DNA from: Elysia crispata
Lineage: Eukaryota > Mollusca > Gastropoda > Plakobranchidae
Direction: 5' to 3'
NCBI GenBank assembly: GCA_033675545.1
Contig: JAWDGP010001486.1
Span: forward strand, 755,001 to 819,000
DNA length: 64,000 bases
Shown: positions 11,994 to 22,789 of the stretch, piece after piece
Layout: every line of letters starts with the position of its first letter
Numbering within the stretch: the stretch's first letter is position 1
Translations under genes and position numbers: made by a program
The notes under the pieces: model-generated
What the model saw: only the letters and a program-made list of their open reading frames with translations
The model's database searches: none
What the model was told of the DNA's origin: nothing

Positions 11994-12880
11994 TTATTTC
12001 ATAAATCCATCTTTGGTTATCAGCACTTTTTTCATTGTGTTTCATGAAGACTGCAGCTTTCATAACTTAATAGCACAAGCAGCCAAATTAATGTGCTGCA
12101 TATCCACTTGTGGTAGAAACTCTAGGAGCATTACAAAAAAATTAAAGAATGAGAGACAGGTATGGATTTTAGAGCCAGTAGGCTACCCCAAAAAGGAATT
12201 TTTTTTTTTTTGTTTTTTATTAGAAGTTGGCAGGTTTATGATTCTTAGACTTTTAGAGGGAGACCATTCCAGGTTTGAGGGCTGAAAGTAAAAGGAATTG
12301 GAGGAAAAGATTGTTAGATAATGATTGCAGAATAGATTTGCAGGGTCTCATTAATCATTGTGATGACTACAGAAGTGTGTGTTAAAAGTGTTATAGCAAA
12401 CTTGTGATTTTTTTTAAACAGAAGTAGGAGATGAGTTAAGTCTTGTTAGTAGGAGCAGTTATAAGAGCAACAAGTGTAATGAAGGAATAAAACACACTGT
12501 CACCATATCAGTTTTACAGTGGTTGTAGCAGCTGCGTATCAATTCCTGAAATAACAATTCCCCTTTTTGACATCCCCCAATTTTTCTATTTTTGTTAATA
12601 AAATGCTCCTATTAAAAGGGCACAAGCCTTAAAAGTCCTGCTGTACCGGAAGAAATTGAATCATAAAGGATACCAGTGTGACACTCTCAATTTAAGTGAT
12701 TGATCAATCAAATGCCACACTTGATATGAATTCAAAGCACTAGACTTAACTGCACTGCTAAGCAGCAGACTTTAATCAACAGCAGGAGAGGGGGGGGGGG
12801 GGGTTAGGTCTGTGAGGAATGAGTGGTTTTTCTCTATGCGGTCATGCTTAAAAGAAGCCAATTGATGGCATGAATCAGGT
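11994..12880. other. Downstream of HYPK, no gene
   Basis: AT-rich sequence with a short poly-G run near 12790. No coding segment was supported on either strand. Confidence 0.55.
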
Positions 12881-13605
12881 GAATACATGAACAAGCTCTA
12901 GAAGCACAAAAAAGAGGCATGTCTCTCCTTACTTGACTACACAAAGTATGACATGATAAAATAATCACTACGAACACAGTTGAAGATAGATGGAAAAGAT
13001 CTAAGAGTGATCATAAAGGTATTATGTACTGGGAACAGACACCAACAATGCGAGTTGATCAGGAAATAAGCTCATTAAAAAAAGATAAAGTGTGGTGTCA
13101 TACAATGATATACGCTTTCCCCAGACCTTTTCTTTCACTACAGTGAAATGATTTTATGAAATCTAGGATACCCAGAAATTGAAGTAGGAGGTTACAAGGT
13201 AAACAACTTTAGATATATGCTGATAATACAGTATTAATTGCAGACAATAAAGATGTGTAACAAACACATGTACTAGACGTTGCTGAAGAAGAAAACAGAA
13301 AGAAAGGGTTGGAACTGAATATCAAAAAGACAGGAGTAATGGACGTAGGTAGAAACATTGAGTGTCCACATATCAACATCTTTATCAACGGGAATAAACT
13401 CGAAAAAAGTGATCAATTGAAATACTTGAGTACTTTAACATCATGCAATGGCGCAATAAAAAATTGAATCAAGAATAGCGTAAGCAAAAAAGAGATTCCA
13501 GGGAATGAAATCGGTACTAACAAATAAACACATGATCTACATTCACACAAAAAGAAGAGCCCTGGAGTGCTATTTTGCACCCATTGCGCACTGGAGTCGA
13601 TAATC
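12880..13605 (+). mobile_element. LINE fragment, RT region (family L-A)
   Basis: Translation pieces in several frames give the reverse-transcriptase order of a common invertebrate LINE: HDKIIT, KIDGKDL, YWEQTPTMRV, PEIEVGGYKVNN, then AKKRFQGMKSVLTNKH and RRALECY. Many stops and frameshifts. The same family, called L-A here, appears at 16846-17610, 33850-34245, 47440-47705 and 54870-55945. Confidence 0.75.
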
Positions 13606-14556
13606 GTAGAATCACCGATTTAATTCCGACTCTAACAAGGAACGTTAACTTGAAAACAACAATGTGCATTGATTGCATTTTCCTTACAAGTGACATGTCA
13701 AAAGGATACAGGAAACCATAAAAACCAAACGACGGTTCCTTTACTTGTCATTTTTGTCAATTCTATTCTACACACCAAGATCTAGATCTTTTAATGACTA
13801 GACCCTAAGTTCGTGAGAGTAGGGAGAATAACACACAGTAATGAAGACAAATAAGAAAGAAAATAGAAACTGTATGGAGTTAAGTCGAGGCCTTAGTGTG
13901 CTTGAAAGTCCTAAGGGTAGATCTAAAAAAATGTTTCCTGTCTTACACAGCCAGTCACAAATACAATCCAGTCCGCTTATTTCGAAGTCATTCGTATAAA
14001 AAAAGAACTTCGAATTATCAGAATACATAGAAAAAGAGTTAAAAAAAAAAAAAGCGAGAATGACATATCAGGAACGTCGCTCAAGTGTGCAGGGGGGTGG
14101 GGGTGGGCCTAACCCCTTTCTCTCTTGTAGCCTTTTTGCAGACTGTAGCCTATAACGTAGGTGCGCGCACACACACACACACACACACCAGAATCGCTTA
14201 CCGCGCGGAGCATATCACTACATGTTCTTTGTTTTACAAGCCTGGAAAAGTGCTTTCACTATGTCAGAATAAAAAAATCACGACAAATCGCTTTAAGTTA
14301 ACCGGATCTTATTTCAAAATTCAAACCAATATTTTTTAATAAAGCTTAAATAGAGAAATATTCGGTAAAATTAAACGACTTCGAAATATCCAGGAATTCT
14401 AAATATTTGGACTTAACTGTAAGCCGTCTTCCTTCATCACGTCTACTACGCGATCCCCGATAAGTGGGCGTCAATTAAGCGTCAATTAACCTGTTTTTAA
14501 CACCATACCCCCTCTTCATTCATATAGTTCGGAGTTTTTGCAGGCAAGGCGGGCCT
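13606..14556. other. No gene recognised
   Basis: Includes a short (CA)n run at about 14168-14188 and low-complexity poly-A. The open frames here have no recognised product. Confidence 0.5.
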
Positions 14557-15030
14557 TAAGCTAGACTACGACGTAATATTTTTAGACTGACCGACATCAT
14601 TTGCATAAACTCCTCCCACCCAGCAGTACGTAGCAGAATCGCTTTCCACAAACATGCTAGCCCTCTCACCGTGAACATAACTGTTATGTAATTGTTACAT
14701 GATGACTGCCAGCGATGCTCTTATGCTACCGGTACTGAGTACTAGCCTGGACCAGGTGCAAGCGCGCTGTGGAGAGTGTGTTTCCACTTCCACTGCATGC
14801 TCACACAGTTACATTACATAACAATCACATGATCCGAGACAGTTATACCAGCAGCAACAGCAGATTTCACTGGTCTAAACAGCTGACCAGACTGACCAGG
14901 CCTAACGCTCGCTTGCGGCTTCCGATGTAAACAACGCAGGCCGATTTGCACACGTCACTAGGGAAACCACGTGTTTGTTACGTTATGACTCATGCTTACG
15001 GTACTTAACTCAATCTGCGAAACATGGCTA
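14557..15030. repeat. Dispersed repeat R1, copy 1
   Basis: About 470 bp, nearly identical to 33163-33632 in the same orientation, from TTAAGCTAGACTACGACG to GCGAAACATGGCTA. Similarity stops abruptly at both edges. In each copy the left edge is a TTAA tetramer. It has no coding potential; an internal TTATGTAAT-type imperfect palindrome is visible. Confidence 0.9.
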
Positions 15031-15537
15031 TTGTAGATGGGAAGCAGTTGAAGGGTCCAAGATTCTTCTCAGAGGTGTAGCTGCTCTATCTGTAATTGTT
15101 GTGGACTGTAGCTGACCTGGTCTTTTTTAAATTTTTTTTTTGTTTGTTTGTTGATAGCATTTTTCCTGCAGATCCTGATCCAAGTAGTCCAGTACGCCTG
15201 ATAGTTTCTGTCAAGCGATCTTTTTCTTATTGACAAGTTGTCCTCTGGTCATGGTGATTTCTAGTGTAAGGGTCCGATGTATCTCTTCCAACTCCGAAAC
15301 TTTTAGTCTTTGCTACATACATGTACATTATTTTTTACAGTTTGTATTTCTAATTTATATATGTGAATATTCTTGGGTGGTTTCTTGTTCTTGTTTTTGT
15401 GTTACACGAAGCGTAAAGCCGAAAGCTCACGTGTTTTGTTTTGTTTTATAAATTTGGGAGCTGCACTCTCCTTTTTTTTTACTGTGCTTCACAGCTATTC
15501 ACAAATCTTCACTGCGACATTCAATTTTAATTGACCT

Positions 15538-15540
<3 letters not shown>

Positions 15541-15634
<94 letters not shown>

Positions 15635-15638
15635 ACTG

Positions 15639-15723
<85 letters not shown>

Positions 15724-15740
15724 CACTACTACTACTACTA
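15541..15740. repeat. (ACT)n-(GCT)n-(ACT)n microsatellite
   Basis: ACT repeats flank a block of about ten GCT units at about 15605-15634. This is the same ACT-GCT-ACT order as the array at 1029-1233. Leu and Val run frames are artefacts of the repeat. Confidence 0.97.
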
Positions 15741-16094
15741 GACTTAAGAAATCAACCCCCGTTCATGACTTGGCAGAAATCAGACATGGCCAATAGTTGA
15801 TGGCTTTCTCTAGTTTGATCTAATACTCTTAATTCTCTTTTTTTGCTTGTGACAAGATCATTGAAATCTAGGTTTAATTATTGTTTTATCACAGTTACAA
15901 TGGGAATAAGGCTGGTAGACTTAAGAAATCAACCCCCGTTCATGACTTGGCAGAAATCAGACATGGCCAATAGTTGATGGCTTTCTCTAGTTTGATCTAA
16001 TACTCTTAATTCTCTTTTTTTGCTTGTGACAAGATCATTGAAATCTAGGTTTAATTATTGTTTTATCACAGTTACAATGGGAATAAAGCTGGTA
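15741..16094. repeat. 177-bp tandem duplication
   Basis: The unit starting GACTTAAGAAATCAACCCCC occurs at 15741-15917 and again at 15918-16094, with almost no differences. A degraded third start (GACATCAACACCCATTCATG) follows at 16095. The high identity implies a recent event. Confidence 0.95.
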
Positions 16095-16845
16095 GACATC
16101 AACACCCATTCATGACTTGGCAGAGATATAGGCTTAAAGTGCTGAGATCTTCTGTTGGTTCAATTCAAACAGCCTGGTGACATCATTGCATTATTATCTT
16201 TTTTGTGTGTGTGTTTTTCTTTATTTTCTCCAGTAGGACAGACGGGTTTTTCAATCTTTCATATCATCTCTTTTCTTATCCTTTCTGCTCAAAAGAAACT
16301 TCATCTTTCACAAAAATCATTTTGTAGAAGAGGGAAAAATCGTTTGTTCTTGCTTTAAGTCTTTGTAGGTCAAGACAAATTTTGGGTTACATTTGTAGGT
16401 AGTCAGCTTTTACCTTATGTGCAAGTGAGACTTACATTTTTACCTTGTTCTATTCATATCTTTCTTTTCAAGGAAATTTCATGTCTACAAAGTTTTGTCT
16501 GTGAATAGATTCCTTTGTATTATGGGTTTTTTTTTTCTATGTGTGATTTGAGTCCTTTGAACTTTCCAGCTTTGAAAATGTTATAGAACCAGAGTGTGAT
16601 ATTATATTTGCAATCTGTGTGGTATTTATGGCAGTGGTTGTCTATACATAATTTTATGTAGAGCAGCGTCCAACATATGTGGTATCCATCTACGTTCAAA
16701 CAACAAAGACAATATATGTTTATATTGCTTACAACTACGTTTATTAGATAGGCTACACCTTTTTTTTTGTAACAACACGGCAATCCTTAGATGATTCATG
16801 GAATTCTCTATATCTATGAATTAGGTGCCCTGCTCTTCAGATTAG

Positions 16846-17610
16846 GCAATCATGACCTTCTTCGCATCTCTATCCCTTGATGCTGTTAGTGCATCTGTCA
16901 CTCATTTTACATTTAGCCACTTTTTTAGTCCATGCTATATCTTCTCTCGCTTCTTTCCCCTGCTGCCTTTTCCTTTAAAATCAATCCAGTTGTCACAAGA
17001 TGTTTCAATTTCTTTTTTCTCATCACATGGCCAAAAAAAAAAGACTGCCTGTAGTTTACATATGGTATTTATGAGCAATGATGTGCCAGCTCCTCGTAGC
17101 ACAGTTTAGTTTGATTTCTTTGAAGTCTATGAATAAGATTCATAGCATTCTAAGGAACCACATTTCTGTTGCCTCCAGTTAATTTTGCGGTTGTTTTTTA
17201 AATTGTCCAAGCCTATCATCCATACATAAGGATGGGTTCAATAAAACACTGCAGTGCTCTTCTTCTCATGTAGATGAGATGTATTCATTTGTGAGTTCTG
17301 ATTTCAGTTAATGAAAACTCATTTTCAACTTGCGCCGTTATTGATGCGATTTCAGGGTTGTTGTGTCCATCTCTTAACATTAAAGTGCCCAAGTATAGCT
17401 GTCTAAGCCTCGCCTCCTTTCTCACTCTTTCTTTTCTCTCCCATTTCTGTGGTTCTGTCTTATCCTGGGCTGAGACTATGAGGATTTTCTCCTTTTCCCT
17501 TGTCCTATATCCTATATCATTTTTTTTGCCATATTAAATCTTCATTTCCGTTTTTCACTCCATATTTAGACATTAGCTCTAAACTCTTATTAGAGCTGGC
17601 TCACCAGAGT
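16846..17610 (-). mobile_element. LINE fragment (family L-A), minus strand
   Basis: Read on the minus strand from right to left, broken frames give LELMSKYG, LYLGTLMLRDGHNNPEIA, GHVMRKKKLKHLVTTGL and DREAWKVMIA. This is the RT palm to C-terminal order of family L-A. Heavily mutated. Confidence 0.7.
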
Positions 17611-17945
17611 CAAACCTTTTTTTGTTCTTTTTCTCCCAACTCTTGAGGCTTCTATGTGAGGGATATGTGGACCCAAGGGTGCAACTAGCCGATTTTGGAA
17701 AGGAGGACCTCGGGGTAGTAACAATAATTCTAATCCAGGTTAATTCGAGGCACTTGTTAGATTGACTGACAGTGACAAAAATAGCATTATATGAAAGGAT
17801 ACATTTGTAAACTTCTCTTCCTATATTTTTAGTTAAATAACTTTGTACAGTGCTATCTTTATTTACTTACATGTATCTTTATGTAAGTCACCATGTAGCG
17901 ATGTATTTTGTTTTTTTTTACTTCAAATTTCAAAGAGGGTTAGAA

Positions 17946-18071
<126 letters not shown>

Positions 18072-18119
18072 TGTGTGTGTCAGTCAGTCAAAAGTCCAAA
18101 ACCGCTGCCACCTGAGAGG

Positions 18120-18306
18120 TAGCCTATGGATCGAAGAGCTATGTCGGTCCTAGCGAAAATAATTAGTTCAACGTAGTTGCTCGAACACTGGGCTAGTTGT
18201 AGATTGGAACACTGTCTAAGTGTCTTGTTCTAGATTCAGGTAAAGCCATAGGTCATACACAGAGAAAACAAAAACGGCCCAACATAGCTCTTCGATCCAT
18301 AGGCTA
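18120..18306. mobile_element. Short foldback element
   Basis: The first 31 bases (TAGCCTATGGATCGAAGAGC and on) are the reverse complement of the last 31, with two differences, enclosing 125 bp. It could be a MITE or a hairpin-forming relic. A related copy at about 29520-29660 shares the preceding 'AAAGTCCAAAAC' segment, one arm and the internal 'CTAGAACAAGACA'. Confidence 0.75.
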
Positions 18307-18573
18307 GACCGTCGAGACGAGTATAATACAAGCCTTTTCAGTTGAATATTGCTCACCCGATCGGCTGGTTAATCAGCACACTGTTACGATGACGTTTGTT
18401 TATAGCTATCTAGAGCAACTCCTTCACAGTCAAAACAACCTCGTTCTCAAGCTAACATGGAGAGGACGTGTTTTTCTTACAGTGTGAATGTCAAGGCTAT
18501 GGTTCTTGCTAGACTTACAGGCCTAGTTTTGGATTAACAAACGATACAAACGTTTGTTGCCTCGTCTTTTTAT

Positions 18574-18995
18574 CCTAGTCTTTATTTGGCTAAGGTTTGA
18601 TCCCCCCCCCCCCCCATATTAATCATTCTTTTTTTGTGATTCCTTTTCAGAAGTAAAACGTAGGACCTTGTTTGAATCCTCAAAGCTTTCTTATCATCCA
18701 GTTACTATTTCTCTTGATAACGCTTCTAAAGAGAACAGGGAAAATATGTTGACTGGAGTAAAAACTTAATTAATGAATATGTGGAAAAAATCTTATGTGA
18801 ATTATCAATTGTGCTTTATTGTAATGCAATGTAAGCTGAAAGTGAAACAGATTAAAGTTCATTTAACAGGCAATGCCCTTATATGTATTATCTCTTTTAA
18901 TAAAAATGTCATATTCGTTTATCTTACATACATAAGTTTCATTGACGTTATTTTTAAAAGACTGTATTATGTGTCTTTTTTAGGAAACAATGTGT
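18574..18995 (+). repeat. Left arm, outer inverted repeat
   Basis: Pairs with 30020-30440 on the opposite strand. Shared words include TGATTCCTTTTCAG, TTTGAATCCTCAAAGCTTTC, AACAGATTAAAG and TTATATGTATTATCTCTTTT. Estimated identity is roughly 75-80% by eye. Confidence 0.85.
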
Positions 18996-19110
18996 ATTAT
19001 AAAATTATTTATTTCTATATTTTCATAATTTCATTGGATTTTTCTGAATAAACTCAGATAACACTCTTTTTTTTTATCTGTCTTTGTTATTTTTGATAAT
19101 GTTCCTGTTT

Positions 19111-19230
19111 TTAATACCTCCCACATTCAATACATTGAGAGTTTAAACCCAAAGGTTTTCGTATGTGTTTATGGTATTCATCAAGTGATTTCAATTCATT
19201 GCAATTTGCACAGAGTTTAAGATCCGTCAT
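19111..19230 (-). CDS. Small CxxC-CxxC zinc-ribbon ORF in left arm
   Basis: Encodes 39 residues from MTDLKLCANCNELKSLDEY to NSQCIECGRY, with two CxxC pairs 24 residues apart. The pattern KxCxxCxxxKxLxxY/F...QCxxC resembles zinc ribbons found beside HNH nucleases in phages and large DNA viruses and in some mobile elements; that link is inference. A homologous reading starts at ATG 28959-28961 on the + strand in the right arm, so the ORF belongs to the inverted repeat. An in-frame upstream extension reaches 19350 without recognisable domains. It may be an exon of a longer gene or a relic. Confidence 0.45.
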   Translation of the reverse strand: MTDLKLCANCNELKSLDEYHKHIRKPLGLNSQCIECGRY

Positions 19231-19394
19231 TTTTATACAAATGAAATGTTGAATTCCATTTAAAGTAATAGAAACAAACTCTATAACCGAATTGATAATG
19301 CGTGGATGGTATGTGTTGGGAACATAACATGGAATAGCCAACTGCCACACAGATGGTGAATCAATATTGAATAACTAAATAGGGGTGAGAAAAA

Positions 19395-19620
19395 CCTCTG
19401 TACTTCTATCTCTATAAACAAGCATAATAACAAAATATCATTACAATAGAATAGAATTCGAAATAAAAAAATATCAAAACGGTAGAATCGATTTCGATTT
19501 TTTTCTTTCTCTATACTAATACAATACCAATGTTGTAGAATCGAAATGATCTCTATAAATCATCAAAATAATACCATATTATCAAAATATAATCGAATTT
19601 GAGACCGGAGCAAAAAGTGC
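19395..19620 (+). repeat. Left-arm diverged minisatellite
   Basis: About three degraded units of the form CTCTATAAA...GCATAAT...ATTCGA. The reverse complement of these units matches the right array at 27885-28650 (ATTCGATTCTACA, TTATGCTGGTTTAT, GGAGATAGAAA). Confidence 0.6.
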
Positions 19621-20308
19621 CCTTATATATCCTTTTCATAACTTTTTTTTTTTCGATTTTTTGAAGTAATAATCATAATATTTCTCTTGGCAATGAGAAC
19701 TGTCCATGGCATTATTTATAGATACATGTATTGTTCTATTTCCACTCCCTTTAGTAAGACACTCTGCTTCCACTGTTATAGCTAATCTTGATTACCCAAG
19801 CAGGATATAGCTGGTAACACTCAGCGGCTGCCTATATTGAATTTTATAATTACATGTTCTCTTAATATAACAAAATTGACACGATTTTTTTTAGGGTTGA
19901 GTGAGTGGGCAATAAGCTTTTTAACTGTAGTTGGAGCAAATCTTTACGATTGAACTGATGACTCGAAAAAGATCGAGTTATAGTTAGAGACTAAAGATCT
20001 GGGACGGGCTATAAAGATAATAGTTATTGTGAAATGTGAGGAAAGAGAAATAAGCAGGTACATGGTCACTAACGCCAACCGGCACGACACTCCATAATGG
20101 TTTCTAAAAAAAAAAAATTGGGTTTTAAGATACTTTCTCAAAAGAAAAATATACGAATAAAACATTCACTATCACTTCTCGCTAGATAACCTAATTTCGA
20201 TTGAAAGGTTTGAAATTGGATAAACTTTGGACCTTTATATTTTTGCAATTACCTTAGTTCATGCTCTCGGTCTACCTACCGGGATTGAACTGTTGAAACA
20301 ATAAGAGA

Positions 20309-20686
20309 GTGACCGCCACCTTTTATGATTTAGGGATGGCGGACCATTCAAGAGCCCAAGAGGCTATGGAAATCACTCTAGAGGATCTAAACAATCAAGA
20401 GTTTGACACAAATGAAATTGTAATAACTGTTATAGGAAAGAGAGCTACCCAGCGTAGTTGGGATGATATTCAAGTAATTCTGAATAGGACAACTGGACCA
20501 GCTGGGGCAGAGGAGGATAGTTTTTACCAAGTTTATAGACTTGAGGATCCTACACGATGGTTCCTTATAACAAATAAACCTGAAGCTGACTTACTAAACA
20601 ATACAACAAAAACAGTCAACAATCAACCATTCTCTCTGCACTTTAAAAGAAGAGAAGCAGAAAACTTAATTATAAGAATATTATAG
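20309..20686 (+). pseudogene. Retroelement ORF1-like fossil, unassigned
   Basis: An open frame of 125 codons, MTATFYDLGMADHSRAQEAM to AENLIIRIL. It has an RRM-like feel (EIVITVIGK, FYQVYRLED, WFLITNKPEAD, FSLHFKRREAEN) as in nucleic-acid-binding ORF1 or gag-like proteins of retroelements. A basic, then acidic and Asn-rich low-complexity stretch follows up to about 21310 and looks like its decayed continuation. Family and age are not determined; it is treated as a broken fossil. Confidence 0.4.
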
Positions 20687-21374
20687 GCTCCACCCAAACT
20701 AAAATTAGAAGTCATAAATTGTAAAGAGAAATCTAGGGCAAGAGGCAACAGAGAGCAGACCCGAAGACGCCGAAGACAGCAGTCGGTGGTTTGTTGTAAT
20801 AAGGAATCGAAGACAACAGTGTTGTTAGTGCAATATTACTGAACACTGGCCCTACAAATGTTCGAAAAGAGGGAGAGAGAAAGACAAAGTAGAAAGTGTG
20901 TTGGAAAGACGAGAAGTGCAAAACACAGCTCACCCGAGAAGTTATGTGAGCGCGCTCTCAGGCGGAGAGAGTATCGGAGCAGACGAAGTATAACTGAAAA
21001 GCTCACAAGACAAAGAAGGCATGAAAAATTAACCAAAGAAAGTTGAAAAGAAGGAAAAAGATGGAGGATAAATAGAGAACAACATTAAGAGCACTGCAAT
21101 CGCCTCGACCATAGGAAAGAAAGAAGACTAAGAAATTGGAAACTCTAACACAGAAGGCCCTGACCGACAAAATCAAAATAACTCTAATGTAGAGGACACA
21201 GACGAGGAGGATAGAACGGAGACTTTCCAAACACCCATCGCTAGAGTCGCTACTGACACAAAACCAGAAAACAAAGAGATAAGCACAGTTAGGAAAGGAT
21301 TCACTAGAACAACGCAAGATACGTTATTAATTATAACTTAGCCAACAAGCCCAAAAAGGGAGACTGTTAAAAAT

Positions 21375-22101
21375 TCGATTCTCCGGTGGCCATATTGTTT
21401 AATGCTATTTATAGAGATAGAAATATTAAAATTGGATTCCCCTTTGTCTATCTCTATAAATAGCATAATTCCAATATGGCCGCCCTCTAATTCTAATTTG
21501 ACAATCTCTATAAATAGCATAATTTCAATATGGCCGCCGGGAAATTCTAATTGTTTTCCATCTCTATAAATAACATAATTTCAATAAGGCCGCCGGAAAA
21601 TTTTATTTTTCCTCATCTCTATACATAACATAATTTCAATAAGGCCGCCGGGAGATACAAAGTTTTCGATCTCTATAAAAAGCATATTTTGAATATGGCC
21701 GCCGGGAAATTCTAAGTTTTAAATCTCTATAAATAGCATTACTTCAATATGGCCGCCAGGAAATTTTATTTTTTTCCATCTCTTTAATAACATATTTTTA
21801 TTATATGGCCGCCGGGAAATTCTAGTTGGCAAATCTCTATAAATAGGATAATTTCAATATGGCCGCCGGTTAATTCTAATTTGGCAATCTCGATAAATAG
21901 CACAATTCCAAAATGGCTGCCGGTTAATTCTCATTTGTCAGTCTCTATAAATAGCATAATTTCAATATGGCCGCCGGTTAATTCCAATGTAGTAATATCT
22001 ATAACTAGCATAATTCCAATATGGCCGCCGGGAAAATTTATTTTTTTCTATCTCTATAAATAGCATAATTTCAATATGGGCGCCGGTTAATTCTATTTTA
22101 G

Positions 22102-22186
<85 letters not shown>

Positions 22187-22789
22187 AAGAGCATAATTTT
22201 AATATGGCCGCCGGGAAATTCTAATTTGGCAAACCTCTATAAATAGCATAATTTCAATATGGCCGCCAGTTAATTCTAATTTGGCAATCTCTATAAATAG
22301 CATAATTTCAATATGGCCGCCGGTTAATTTAAATTTGCAAATCTATAAATGACATAAATTAAAAATGGCCGCCGGGAAATACTAAATTTTCGATCTCTAT
22401 AAATAGCATATTTTCAATATGGCCGCCAGAAATTTTATTTTTGTCCATCTCTATAAATAACATAATTTCAACATGGCCGCCGGAAATACTAAGTTTACGA
22501 TCTCTAAAAATAGCATATTTTCAATATGGCGAGCGGGAAATTTTTTTTTTTTTTCGATCTCTATAAATAGCATAATTCCAATATGGCCGCTGGTTAATTC
22601 TATTTTGGTAATAACTATAAATAGCATAGTTCCAATATGGCCGCTGGTTAATTCCAATTTGGCAGTCTCTATAAATAGCATAATTCCAAAATGGCTGCCA
22701 GTTAATTCTCATTTGGCAATCTCTATAAATAGCATAATATCAATATGGCCACCGGTTAATTCTGTTTTGGTAATATCTATAAATAGCAT
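21375..22789 (+). repeat. 54-60-bp minisatellite, left block
   Basis: About 25 head-to-tail units of the form CTCTATAAATAGCATAATT, then TCAATATGGCCGCCGG and a variable AATTCTAATTTGGCAAT part. Each unit has a TATAAATA box and an ATGGCCGCC block. The first unit (about 21381-21430) is inverted relative to the rest. Where the unit is 54 bp (18 codons) frames stay open and give repeated peptides (SINSIIPIWPLVNS), which are not a protein. Confidence 0.95.
22107..22182. repeat. (TA)n microsatellite within the minisatellite
   Basis: A pure TA run of about 75 bp that interrupts one unit of the array. Confidence 0.97.

Noticed and set aside
15499-15800. Poly-Leu and poly-Val frames
   Set aside because: Products of the ACT/GCT repeat.
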